64,000 nucleotides of DNA from Gerris lacustris (taxonomy: Eukaryota; Arthropoda; Insecta; Hemiptera; Gerridae), in NCBI GenBank assembly GCA_951217055.1, contig OX578279.1:28670173-28734172 (forward strand). The letters are read 5' to 3'. A model generated the notes under the pieces. It had not been told where the DNA came from, made no database searches, and saw only the letters and a program-made list of their open reading frames with translations. Position 1 is the first letter of the stretch. Every line of letters begins with the position of its first letter. This document shows positions 1 to 9,675 of the stretch, piece by piece. Both the position numbers and the translations under genes were made by a program.

Positions 1-210
1 AGTTTCATCTAAAAGTTTATTATTTTTCACCGTAGAATCCAAATATGCTATCAAAAATATACGCTCCAATTTGAAATTTTGAAGTTGGGTGGCCTGGGGG
101 CATAGTGGGTGGTTGCCCCTAGTGGATGATTGTATGAAAACAAACTTCCCTTTGTATGGTAGAGATCCCCCAAGTTTCATTAATTTATCTCAAACCGTTC
201 AAGGACCACC

Positions 211-519
<309 letters not shown>

Positions 520-939
520 ATAAATTTTAAAGGCAAAACTGTCGATTGAAGATAATAGATGTTAAATGATATTTGATGTTATGTTAAATTAAATAAAATG
601 AACCCTCTCAGTATGACTAAAGATTTTTAATTTAACTATATTTTCATTGATGACAATTTGTTTACCTCAAAAAAAGACCATTGTATGTTTTATGTTTTTT
701 AAAGTAATATTAATGTTTCAGTTACATATTATATTTGTATTAACATTATATTTCTTTTTATTTTAACATACTTTAATATTATCTGAGTAGAATGAGTGAA
801 CATTTAATCCCGGATATTTTCTGATTATTTTGTATGTTTTGGCTGCAATTTAGTTGTGTTGGTTCTTTGAATCAGCTGTATAGTATTATATGCTTAGAAT
901 AAGAGTTTCCTTGGCAATCTTTTCTTTTTAGCTACTTAT
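520..939. other. AT-rich spacer, nothing recognised
   Basis: No reading frame, repeat arm or RNA gene could be supported here. A pyrimidine-rich tract ending in AG lies just before 931, but no exon follows it. Confidence 0.6.
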
Positions 940-1112
940 GCCTGTTTCATTCCTACCCAACAGACTAAACGATGTCAGGCACTGGATCTTTCAGGCAGAA
1001 AAGTGTATGAAACATTTCACACTTAAAGGACAAATGTCGTACACTTTTCTTGTCGATAAATGTATGCCTGTACCTGACATCGTTACGACTGTGGGGTAGG
1101 TGTGAAACAGGC
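940..1112. mobile_element. Foldback MITE, 173 bp
   Basis: The outer ends form a 19-bp near-perfect inverted repeat: the left end reads GCCTGTTTCATTCCTACCC and the right end, reverse-complemented, reads GCCTGTTTCACACCTACCC. Further in, AACGATGTCAGG (968-979) pairs with its complement at 1073-1084, and an AGAAAAGTGTA block pairs across the centre. The whole unit therefore folds into one long imperfect hairpin with no coding capacity. Its superfamily is unknown. Confidence 0.8.
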
Positions 1113-1352
1113 CTTAACGTAAATGAATCGGTTACAATTTGTTCTCTTCCAAATAAATGCTCCGCCTTCAATATTTCTTCTTAAAATTAGTGTTAGGTCT
1201 AATTTTTTTGTTGAAGTCTTATTTCTTTTGACAGATCTCTAATTTCTTTAGAGGTAAGCTCAAAGTATTAATAAAATTTAATTTTGCAGATTAATACGGT
1301 CTTAATCTTTCTTATAATTTAAGTAAAGGTAAAGGTGACGATTATTTTAAAC

Positions 1353-1613
1353 TTAAAATAAATTTCTATTCATACTTGAAATAAGCGTCAATGTTCGTCT
1401 GAATAGATATTTATCAGATCGTTCGGTTTTCTGAAATGTGTCCTCATAAAACAGGAGTTTTCCTATAATGTTCAATATTATCCTTTTATCCGTTGAGCGG
1501 TCGCTATCCGTGAACCCTTCTGACAATGATTGATTTACCACATCTGGAGGGTTTTCACCCTCTTTTATTTTCCCGCTTTTCTTCTTCAATAACGCTCCCA
1601 ACTCTTCCATCAC
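1353..1613 (-). CDS. Hypothetical reading frame, 86 aa
   Basis: Open frame of 86 codons from ATG, with a mixed amino-acid composition rich in charged residues and free of the low-complexity look of most AT-rich frames nearby. I do not recognise the product. It lies 35 bp downstream (in minus-strand order) of another open frame at 1649-1885, separated by two poly-A/T runs. The two could be one decayed gene, or two exons around a very short T-rich intron. No ribosomal or splice context settles this. It could equally be a chance frame. Confidence 0.22.
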   Translation of the reverse strand: MMEELGALLKKKSGKIKEGENPPDVVNQSLSEGFTDSDRSTDKRIILNIIGKLLFYEDTFQKTERSDKYLFRRTLTLISSMNRNLF

Positions 1614-1648
1614 AAAAAAAAAAAATTGTAGGGTTACAAAAAAAAAAT

Positions 1649-1885
1649 TCAGTGCCTACTCTCTGGATGTAAAAGTTTAGAAAAAATAATCGAAATAATC
1701 GCAAGCGAAGCGTTGACTGCTTCCAGTATTATATTTCTTTTTCTATTTCCACCGCGTTTTTGCCGATATTCACACGCTAGTTCATTTAACACAATATTAT
1801 GGTTTTTTTCTTCTCTAAGAGTAGAAGACTGATATTGATTTAACAAACAACCGAGTGATATCCCTTCACCCGTACCCCTCTTCAC
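1649..1885 (-). CDS. Hypothetical reading frame, 78 aa
   Basis: Open frame of 78 codons from ATG with normal-looking amino-acid composition: a central basic stretch (QKRGGNRKRN) followed by a hydrophobic segment (NASLAIISIIF). It ends just before a GTAGGC that could serve as a splice donor, then an A/T-homopolymer stretch, then the frame at 1353-1613 on the same strand. No family is recognised. Transposon- or virus-derived sequence and chance are all possible. Confidence 0.22.
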   Translation of the reverse strand: MKRGTGEGISLGCLLNQYQSSTLREEKNHNIVLNELACEYRQKRGGNRKRNIILEAVNASLAIISIIFSKLLHPESRH

Positions 1886-2086
1886 GGACTATGAAATAAA
1901 CACAATTCATGAAAAACCAACTCTATATATGACTTTTTTATCATTAGTAAAAATAAACTGAATATACCTAAATAAATTGTATCACTAAACTTTTGTTATT
2001 TATTTATCTTAAATTTTCTTTACTTAATGTAATATATATATTCTCAGATTTCAAAATAATAATTGGACTAAGTATATATATATATA

Positions 2087-2836
2087 AACCCGTTAAGTAA
2101 TTGCTAGCAAGCAAATAAAAGTTTCTTCGGTCATAAAAATTTATATTTCCTACATGGTTTTTTCCCCTACTATAAAACGGACTTCAGAGGAGCAAAGAGG
2201 GCATATTTCCCTTTAGCATTTTAGGACAGCACTTTTTTGGTTATTTTAGGGGTAAAATAGCCCCATTTTGAAATCTCTGTATATATGTGTGATCTTATTT
2301 CTAATACCTTTAAAATTATATCCCACTCGAAAATTACAAAATAAAATGTTGAGTCACCATGGTTGGTTATACGCACCCAAATTTTTTAAATTTTTTACTT
2401 TTTCAAATAATCTCCCTGGAATATCATTGGACGACAGAGATGTATATTTATATTTTTTCCCCTTTTTTGGACCAGTCCTTTACCCTGGTTAGTGGAAGGA
2501 GGGATATTTTTTGGAGGGTAATTTTTCCGTTATTTTGGGGGTTAAATGGCCTTTATCTTGAAAACGCTTTATATATTTGTCCATCTTCTTTTGAAAAATG
2601 ACACCCCCACAAAAAAATTAAAAAAAAAAAAAAAATTCTGCGATCAGTTCACCATTGCTCGCTTATCGCACAAACGTTAGGTTGTGAAGTTCGATACATT
2701 TTTGGGCAAAAAAGTTGTACTTATGAATACCAAATTTAAAATCTCTATAGGTCAAGAGATATGAATCAAGATGCGACGGACGGACGAACTACCGAAAGCA
2801 TAAGGGTTTCTGGGATGACCTCGAAACCCTAAAAAT
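2087..2836 (+). mobile_element. Family A repeat, copy 1
   Basis: The left end resembles CCCGTTAAGTAATTGCTAGC followed by GTTTCTTCGGTCATAA. The right end is a hairpin AGGGTTTC...GAAACCCT preceded by GACGGACGGACGAAC. The middle has two degenerate tandem units, each with a GGGGTAAAATNGCC box, a TGATACCCAC-like box and an ATCATTGGACNAC box. The same order recurs at 6003-7303, 44343-45200 and, reversed, 53235-54092. It is non-coding and its class is uncertain. Confidence 0.8.
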
Positions 2837-3477
2837 GTGGGAAAGGGACACTGCTTATTTTTATTCGGTAACTCATGTTTTCAACAATTTTTTTTGTCTT
2901 CAAATTTAAAATTTCTTATTTTTAGAAATGCTTTTCAGATTGGGGAATATGCGCAACCTAAAAAATTGTATCTCAATAAACTTCAATTTATAATTTTTCC
3001 TTATTGGACTATGAGACCATTCTTCCTGTAAAATGACACGAAGAAGCCATTATGCCTTACTAATTGCTAGGCTTTATTTTTTAATGATTACCATAGCAAC
3101 TAAAACCTTTTAGTTTGTTTGATTTTACCCCTTCTAGGCTTCTAGGATTAGAGACAGCGACAATAAAGGATTACTAGATTATTCTTTATGGCCTGTTAAG
3201 GATTAGGAACGAGTCATTGGTAGGTTGACGTGATAGATGGGGAGTAAAACTGTCTGGAAAGTTCTTAATCGGAAAGCCCTTAACGTTAAGCTGTCATCAT
3301 TCCTGATTTCACACGCACCTCTCACTTAACATAGTTTATAATAATAGTAAAAAAAATAAAAAGCTCTTTTCATCAACCTACCCTTCAGATAACTAGAAAT
3401 TTTAGGAATCTCCTTCATCTAATAATATTTATATATAATAAATAAAATTTCACCTATAAATGCTTTTATCTTGTTCT
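2837..3477. other. Spacer, nothing recognised
   Basis: AT-rich DNA without a supportable gene. A short open frame at 2837-3031 is Phe/Leu-rich and shows no family features. Confidence 0.5.
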
Positions 3478-3792
3478 TCAAGACCTTTGAATCGAACACT
3501 CATTTATTAGAATTATAGAATTAGACAAATTTGACTTTTTACATACGTTTTTATTAGCTTGCTTTCTTGGTTGTTTGTCCAGTACAAATCTTGCAATCGA
3601 CTTTTTACTAACATCCCGAGTAGCTAGACATTTGGAATTTTTAGAACAACTCCAAACACGATGACAATGCATTATTTTAATACTTTTTAGCCATCTTTCA
3701 GCAAAATTTAATTCGTTTTCGGCAAATTTTACTTCATGGAAAGTTAGTTCGGAAAAAATCCGGGAAACAAAGTTATTTATTTGTTTTGACAC
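3478..3792 (-). CDS. Hypothetical reading frame, 104 aa
   Basis: A 104-codon ATG-initiated frame of mixed composition, with several Cys residues (HCHRVWSCS, KCLA, VCKK). There is no membrane segment or recognised domain, and no splice signals or neighbours that would make it part of a gene. Chance, or a remnant of an unrecognised element, is as likely as a real gene. Confidence 0.15.
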   Translation of the reverse strand: MSKQINNFVSRIFSELTFHEVKFAENELNFAERWLKSIKIMHCHRVWSCSKNSKCLATRDVSKKSIARFVLDKQPRKQANKNVCKKSNLSNSIILINECSIQRS

Positions 3793-5135
3793 GTCCTATA
3801 TTTAAATTCATTTTTAGTCCAGTAACTTTATACATCACAGCGTGCGTCAAATCCAGTAGTTCTGATTTTTTGCAGACTTGTTTATAATGTTGGCCTAATG
3901 AATAATCCAAGTTTTTGTCCTCGAGCGCCGAACGCAACTTTGTCAAAAATCGAAAATATCGTTTGTTTTTTTAAAAAAAATTTTGGCGATTATAACCCTA
4001 AAGAACTAGTTTTTGAAAATTTTCTTAGAACGTTTTTAAAGTAGACTAAATTTGCTACAATATGATACTAGAACTGTCCCTGTAGACCCAATAGTTTTCG
4101 AGATTAAGGCTTAGTTTAAGAAAATTTAAAAACGTAGTATATAAAAAGTTTTTTTTATCTTGTAATTATTGTAAATGGTGAGGGAGGGGAATTGAAAATC
4201 GGTTTTCAAATTTTTATACGAAATAGAAATTTGGACTAGCACCTGGAATAATGAGAAGAATACTTTTTTTGAATAGTCAACATTTATTCTGGTTTCCTCC
4301 TGTACGATTAAATAAAATTGTACTTTGGGGTACAGGGTGCATTTAAACAAAAAAAAAAAAAAAAAAAATACATACTATTAATTTTCGTTTAAGATTAAGC
4401 AAGAGATTTTGTGTGTGTTTGTTTGTGTCTGTTGGTGTAATTTAATTATTTGGTACCCTCCTATTAATATTGACACTGACATTGTATTAAGACGAGACAG
4501 TTTACACAAATTTCTATAATAATTAATAAATGAAGCTGTCCATTTATTAATTCTAGCTAGGGATATACTACTCTACTCTACAGGATATACCTTCATCATC
4601 CTCTCATCCGCTGAACTGAAATATATTACAATATGTTATATTCCGTCCACATTTAGGTACGCAATATTTACAATTTAATAACAACTCTGTAGAGATTTAT
4701 GCTAATGTATAATGTATGCTAATATAATATCATGAATGCATGTACTTTCTGCATTATAGTATAGTTTACGTCTACCAAATCGTGTTATAACAACCAATGT
4801 CCAGGCACTAGTGGCAAACAATACAATATGGAATGTATTGTATACATATTCCACTATAATCACAAAATCACTTCATTAAATATATTAGTAGTTGAACTTA
4901 TTTAACATTTTCAAGGAAATTATGCGGTATCATATATAACAATATGAATAAAGAGAATTACGCATGCTTGCAATTAGTAGTTAAATCTTATAATAAAGTT
5001 AGTCTTATGTCTCTTGCTATAGGTAAAGGTTACTAATGTGTTCTTGAACACCAACTAATCAATTACACAGTACAAGATTATTATCGTCCATGTAGAGATT
5101 AAAAGTAAATAAAAAATACGTGTGGTGTCGCGGGA
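3793..5135. other. AT-rich spacer with poly-A tract
   Basis: No gene or repeat arms recognised. There is a poly-A run at 4350-4368, and a GTGTGTG-rich stretch near 4410. Confidence 0.5.
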
Positions 5136-5925
5136 CACCCGGTAGGAACGAAGTTCCTTACATTTTTCATTAAATATAAATTATAAAAACACACTGCTAA
5201 GTACGTATACATTGCTAACTACTAATACATGGCGGAGTTAGAAAAGAGACAAAATTAAAAGTAACGAACTGTTTGTACCTGGCAGAGTTAAGGCAAAATT
5301 AAAGAAAATCATTATTTGTATAATTAAAGCAAGCGTCTTACTATAAATATATTTATGTATATTAAATATAAGAAAAAAGTTGATCATTATGAGTTTATAG
5401 TGAAAGAGTATGTTTGATAAAGGAGTTTGGATTAAAATAGGACTGTTTTCTACCTACCCGGCCAATTAATTTAAAATATATCTCGTCCCTACTCTACAGC
5501 TTCTGCGCTTGTATCAGGGTGAAATTTTACATGATTATATTTTATTTATTTACAAAACAAAGTGATATTTGACATATATAACAAAACAAGTCAAGTAACA
5601 GGCTTCCTTAATAACACTTTTTCCCGTCTTTTAAAGCTTACGTTTACGCGAGCGTTGCGCGTGAACGCTTGGGCGGATAACGTTTTCCGACGAACTGAGC
5701 CTGGGCATTGGTAAAATGAACATGTGTACCAAGTTTCATCTAACTCGGTGAGATTTTACTCAAGTTATCGTCATCTGTAGATTTCGTGACGGATTTTGCG
5801 TGACGGTGATTTTGTGACAGTAATTTTTTGACGGTTATTTTGTGACGGTGATTTTGGTCGTTTTTTTCGGATTCACTCCCGGGCTCCAGAACGTTCCAGA
5901 ACGTTAAGAACTTCGTTCCAATAAA
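5136..5925. mobile_element. Family B repeat, copy 1
   Basis: Both ends carry the motif GGAACGAAGTTCCTTA or its complement. Between them lie a block starting ACATGGCGGAGTTAGAAAAG, a GC-rich core GCGAGCGTTGCGCGTGAACG near 5650, and a set of GTGACGGTNATTTT direct repeats at 5780-5860. A second copy lies at 58497-59184 and a partial one at 55444-55960. The GC-rich core is shared with family C, so B and C probably descend from one ancestor. It has no coding capacity. Confidence 0.8.
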
Positions 5926-6189
5926 AAGCATTATTGCATACAAATAATTATATAGAATCTCTTGCCATTGATTAAATCAAAGTTATGTAAAACAAATTAA
6001 TAAAAAGTCCTGTCAAGTACTTGCCAGAAAGTTACTAAAAGGGTTTTACGGTCATAAAACTTCATAAATAGAACATTATTTTGATTAAAATATGTAAAAA
6101 TATTTGCAATTTTGAGAAGCAAGGCGTGCATGCATTACCCTTTCTTTAGCATCTTAGGCTTAGGTATATGCAGTATGCACTTATTGGCC

Positions 6190-6249
6190 CTTCTTTAGAT
6201 TGTTACTCCCCTTATAAAGAAAACACAGGTGAGTAACAGTCTAAAGAAG
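6190..6249. mobile_element. Family E MITE, 60-bp minimal form
   Basis: Little more than its two inverted ends: CTTCTTTAGATTGTTACTCC at the left and the complement of CTTCTTTAGACTGTTACTC at the right. It lies 12 bp from a longer family member. Confidence 0.88.
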
Positions 6250-6261
6250 CTGTATTGAATG

Positions 6262-6416
6262 TTCTTATTTAGATTGTTACTCCCCTTATAAAATCTAAAG
6301 TGTGATATTCCTTTGTCCCAAAGCGCACTACACTAAACATCCTCTGTCTTAATAGTTATTTAGTCAACAACTTTTATATTCTAAAAAAAACATAGGGGAG
6401 TAACAATCTAAAGAAG
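6262..6416. mobile_element. Family E MITE, 155 bp
   Basis: Terminal inverted repeats (TTCTTATTTAGATTGTTACT on the left, TCTAAAGAAG on the right) bracket a conserved inside with GTGATATTCCTTTGTCCC and TAATAGTTATTTAGT. The same inside is found at 23430-23584 and, reversed, at 23674-23826. Confidence 0.9.
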
Positions 6417-7303
6417 TATCCACTTATTTATTTCATTTAGGGGTAAAATGGCCGCCATTTTTGAAACGGGATATATCTTTGTGAACCAAATTCCAAAACC
6501 TTTAAAATGATACCCAACTTCAAATTGTCAAAAAAAAAAAAAAAAAAAAAAAATTGGGTCTCCGTAGTTACGGTCCCCTAAAATTTGATTTTTTTTTTTA
6601 TATCAACTCCCAGAAATATCATTGGACCATTTAGATGTATATTTTTGCCTTATTTTTAGGACCATTCCTAATGGGGTAGCGGGGGGGGGGGCCTTTTTTT
6701 TCGTTTTGATTAATTTTTTGGGGGTAAAATGACGGTATTTTGGAAACGTGATATATCTTTGGGAACCATATTTCAATATCTTTAAAATGATACCCAACTT
6801 CAAATTTTCGAAAAATAAAAATTTGGCCCCTCTAAAATTTCTAAAATTTTACTTTTTTATATCAACTACCGGAAATATCATTGGACCACAGAGATGTATA
6901 TTTATGTAGTTTACCTTATTTTTAGGACCGTTCCTAATAGAGAAGTGCGGAATTTTTTTTTTGCGTATTATTTTAATTTTTTCGGGGGTAAAATGGCCGC
7001 CATTCCGGAAACGCGATACATATTTTTAATCCAAATTTCAGTACCTTTAAAATGATACCCAGCTTAAAAATTACAAAAAAAATATAAAGTATTGCGATCA
7101 ATTCGCAATTGATCGCAGATCGCAGACGTTTTGAGTGCTTAAGTTCGCAATATTTTTTCTGTTTTTGGGCCAAATGGTTTAACTTGTATACCAAATTTCC
7201 AATCTGTAGCTTCAGTAGGTCGGGAGATAAAATTCAAGATGCGATAGACAGACGGACGAACTACCAAAAGCATAGGGTTTCTATGATGACCTCGAAACCC
7301 ACA

Positions 7304-8289
7304 CTCAATCAGTAAACAGAATAGATAGGTTACTGCATGGTTATTAGTTTTTAAAAGAATATAAATAAATAAACGGTAATTCTAAAAATAAAAATTATGG
7401 GTGCTTAAATATTTTTGCTACCGTATTCGTGTTTTGTATTTCAAGTATTTTTTCTTTTTTCCTGTGATATTTAAACATAACAGCACTAGTAAAGATGAAA
7501 TAATAAATATCAGAATCTATTAGTATTTGGTTCATTTTATTATTAGATTTATTCGTTCTCCACTAAAGTGTTACCCTAGTCCCTAGTAACACCTTTACAT
7601 TATTTACGTTATTTAATTCCATTTTACATTAAAATTTGTTTTGTTTAGTTAATAAAAATATACTCGTTTTATCTTACTAATTAATATAAATATAGGAATT
7701 TGCTCCCCCCGATTGTCTTAATTTAATTTGTAGTAAGTTGGCTACAGATTAGAGCTACTTATTAATTAGTATTTTTGATTTAAATATGACTTTAATTTAA
7801 TTTAGAATACCTCTTCAAAGTTACTTTGACAACAAGATTAACTGTGACATGGGTAATTACTTTAACAAGATTATATCATTAGGGTTTTTGGAAGCTTCAT
7901 CAAATATCTCATTAAGTGGTTCATTAGTTTTAATTTACTCTTTAGTTATAGAGAATGCTCGATAATTTCTCTTTATTTCTCGGGCTTAATAGATTAAAAA
8001 TATAACTAATAATGACTTTCAGTTAACAGAGGGAGAAGGAGTAATAAAATAACTGAAAAGATAAACAGCTTTTATTTAATAGTATAAATTAACTGGTTCT
8101 ACCGAGATTTCTTTATATATATGTATTTCTATCAATCATAGCCACAATTAATAATAAATAAATTATGAAAATAAATCAATTGACGATACATCAAATCTAA
8201 TATAATCATAAGGTGACAACTTAATGGCATCCTACATCCCCCCCCCCCCCCTCATAGAAAACTCCCTAGTCTTGTCCGTAGCTAGTCAT
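7304..8289. other. AT-rich spacer
   Basis: No gene or repeat arms recognised. A run of 14 C lies around 8237-8250, next to the decayed gypsy sequence. Confidence 0.5.
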
Positions 8290-8995
8290 CCATCGTTCCT
8301 TCTCCCCCTAATCTAACTCCCCTGTCCTTTTTAATATTTTCCCTCTTGTATACCCCTTTCCATCTTAGCCTAATGCTCAAACTATCACCTTCCTCAAGTT
8401 GTTCCCTATGCTTCCCTTTCCTATCATGATATATTTTTTGCTCTTTACTGCTAAATCCAATTGTTCTTTTATGTCTGTTTTATTCCTTAACCTATGCCCT
8501 AATATAAGCTTGGCCGGGATCATCCTTCCCGTTGATTTATTCTGTGTGTTTATGCTATAATAGGAATTATTGTAACCGTTGTTCTGTGTGTTTACTTATA
8601 CTTTTGGCAACTTTCATCCTTTCTTTAAATTTTCTTACCACACACTTTGCTTGCCCATTTGACTTAGAGTGGAAGAGTGTGGAAAGTATGTGTTTTGTCC
8701 CGTTGTCCATGCAGCATTCTTTAAAGGCATAGGGCGTAAACAGAGGCCCATAATTGGAAATTAAACTTTTTGGTTAACCAACTATCGCAAACGTTTCTCT
8801 CAGCAGTTGGATAATCTTTGTGGTAGAGGTGCTGATTCTTGGCAATACCTATATCCATTTAGAATAGCCATCCACAACAACTATAGTCATAATCATAATT
8901 GCCTTTAAAAGACCTGACGTAATCAACATGGACTCTTGACCAAGGTTCTGTAGGGATGACCCATGAGAACGCCGGGTTGGTGAAATTATCACTTA
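8290..8995 (-). pseudogene. Ty3/gypsy-type integrase remnant
   Basis: Translating the minus strand in two frames gives the retroviral-type integrase core of an LTR retrotransposon. WSRVHVDY (around 8920-8945) carries the first catalytic Asp. After a frameshift come VVVDGYSKWI, then STTKIIQLLRETFAIVG, then SNYGPLFTP where DNGP is expected, then KSNGQAKCVVRKFKERMKV, matching the NGQAE region with its Glu replaced by Lys. Further downstream, EQKIYHDRKGKHREQLEEGD resembles the segment that follows integrase in gypsy polyproteins. There are stops, frameshifts and lost catalytic residues, so it is non-functional. No long terminal repeats were seen. Confidence 0.85.
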
Positions 8996-9295
8996 GACAA
9001 AGATTCTTAAGAGAATTTTAATTTTAGCATAAATGTGTTAAAAAATGTTAACTAGAACTGTGATACCTTATGTAATACCTGGAATGGAACATATATGTAA
9101 AAAGCTTGAAAATGACCCAAAGGGGTTGAAATATAGCAAATTGTTCAACATGTTTAGACTTTAATATTTAAACGAAAATATAGTACCCAAAAGACCAGGA
9201 TAAGTAGAAATCCTCAGTTTACAAATAAACATATAGAGGGTAGTAATATAATAAATAAATTAAATGTTGCTATAATAACTTGAAAATTAATAAAT

Positions 9296-9325
9296 CAAAA
9301 ACACTGGGCTAAGTAATTATGAACT
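9296..9325 (+). repeat. Family J fragment, left of PLE insertion
   Basis: CACTGGGCTAAGTAATTATG plus AACT matches the end of the family J repeats (45205-45255 reversed, and 46258-46290). It continues at 12704 on the far side of the PLE. Confidence 0.8.
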
Positions 9326-9415
9326 GAAGAATAGCAGCGCAAGTGGAGTTGATATTAATTAAATAATAAAAACGGAAGCCTCTCCACAAAATAAGTTTTA
9401 ATAACCAAAACTAGC

Positions 9416-9439
9416 TTTCGGCCTCTCGGCCATCATCAG
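9416..9439 (-). ncRNA. Hammerhead ribozyme-like core, PLE left copy
   Basis: Reads CTGATGA, then stem II TGGCC-GAGA-GGCC, then GAAA: the conserved hammerhead core order. It lies in the 3' non-coding part of the PLE. Hammerhead motifs are an established feature of PLE terminal repeats. Stem I, stem III and the cleavage triplet could not be assigned with certainty by eye. Confidence 0.8.
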
Positions 9440-9675
9440 TGCCTACAATGACAGTAAAACAATGATATATAAGTACTAACATATTATAAAAAGAAACAAA
9501 GAACAGTAAAAAGTTAAAATAGAATAAAAAATAAAATATTAGGTAACAATAAATTTTATAAAGAGTAAATTTAAAATAAAGGGGGGGGGGGGTCATAAAT
9601 TTAAACTGAGAATACAAATTAATAAAAATAAAAATAAATTACCGGTAAAAGGTAAAGAAAAAACCCGACGTGGAG

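Larger units (their letters stand above)
6003..7303 (+). mobile_element. Family A repeat, copy 2, interrupted by MITE E
   Basis: Begins with GTCAAGTACTTGCC and the GGTCATAA box. It holds three degenerate tandem units starting near 6437, 6721 and 6981, and ends in the GACGGACGAAC box plus the AGGGTTTC...GAAACCC hairpin. Two family E MITEs at 6190-6416 sit inside it, between near-identical stretches TATGCACTTATT and TATCCACTTATT. Minus-strand frames in two units encode similar peptides (KLGIILK...), but they look like by-products of the repeat. Confidence 0.82.

Noticed and set aside
6603..7194. Similar minus-strand peptides in family A copies (6603-6803, 6973-7194, 44868-45065)
   Set aside because: The similarity follows from the repeated DNA units; lengths, stops and frames differ among copies, so purifying selection on a protein is not supported.
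9411..9617. Conserved 67-68 aa hydrophobic frame near both PLE ends (also 12447-12650)
   Set aside because: Conserved only because the arms are nearly identical; it lies in the AT-rich 3' non-coding region around the ribozyme, and poly-C length and substitutions alter it freely.
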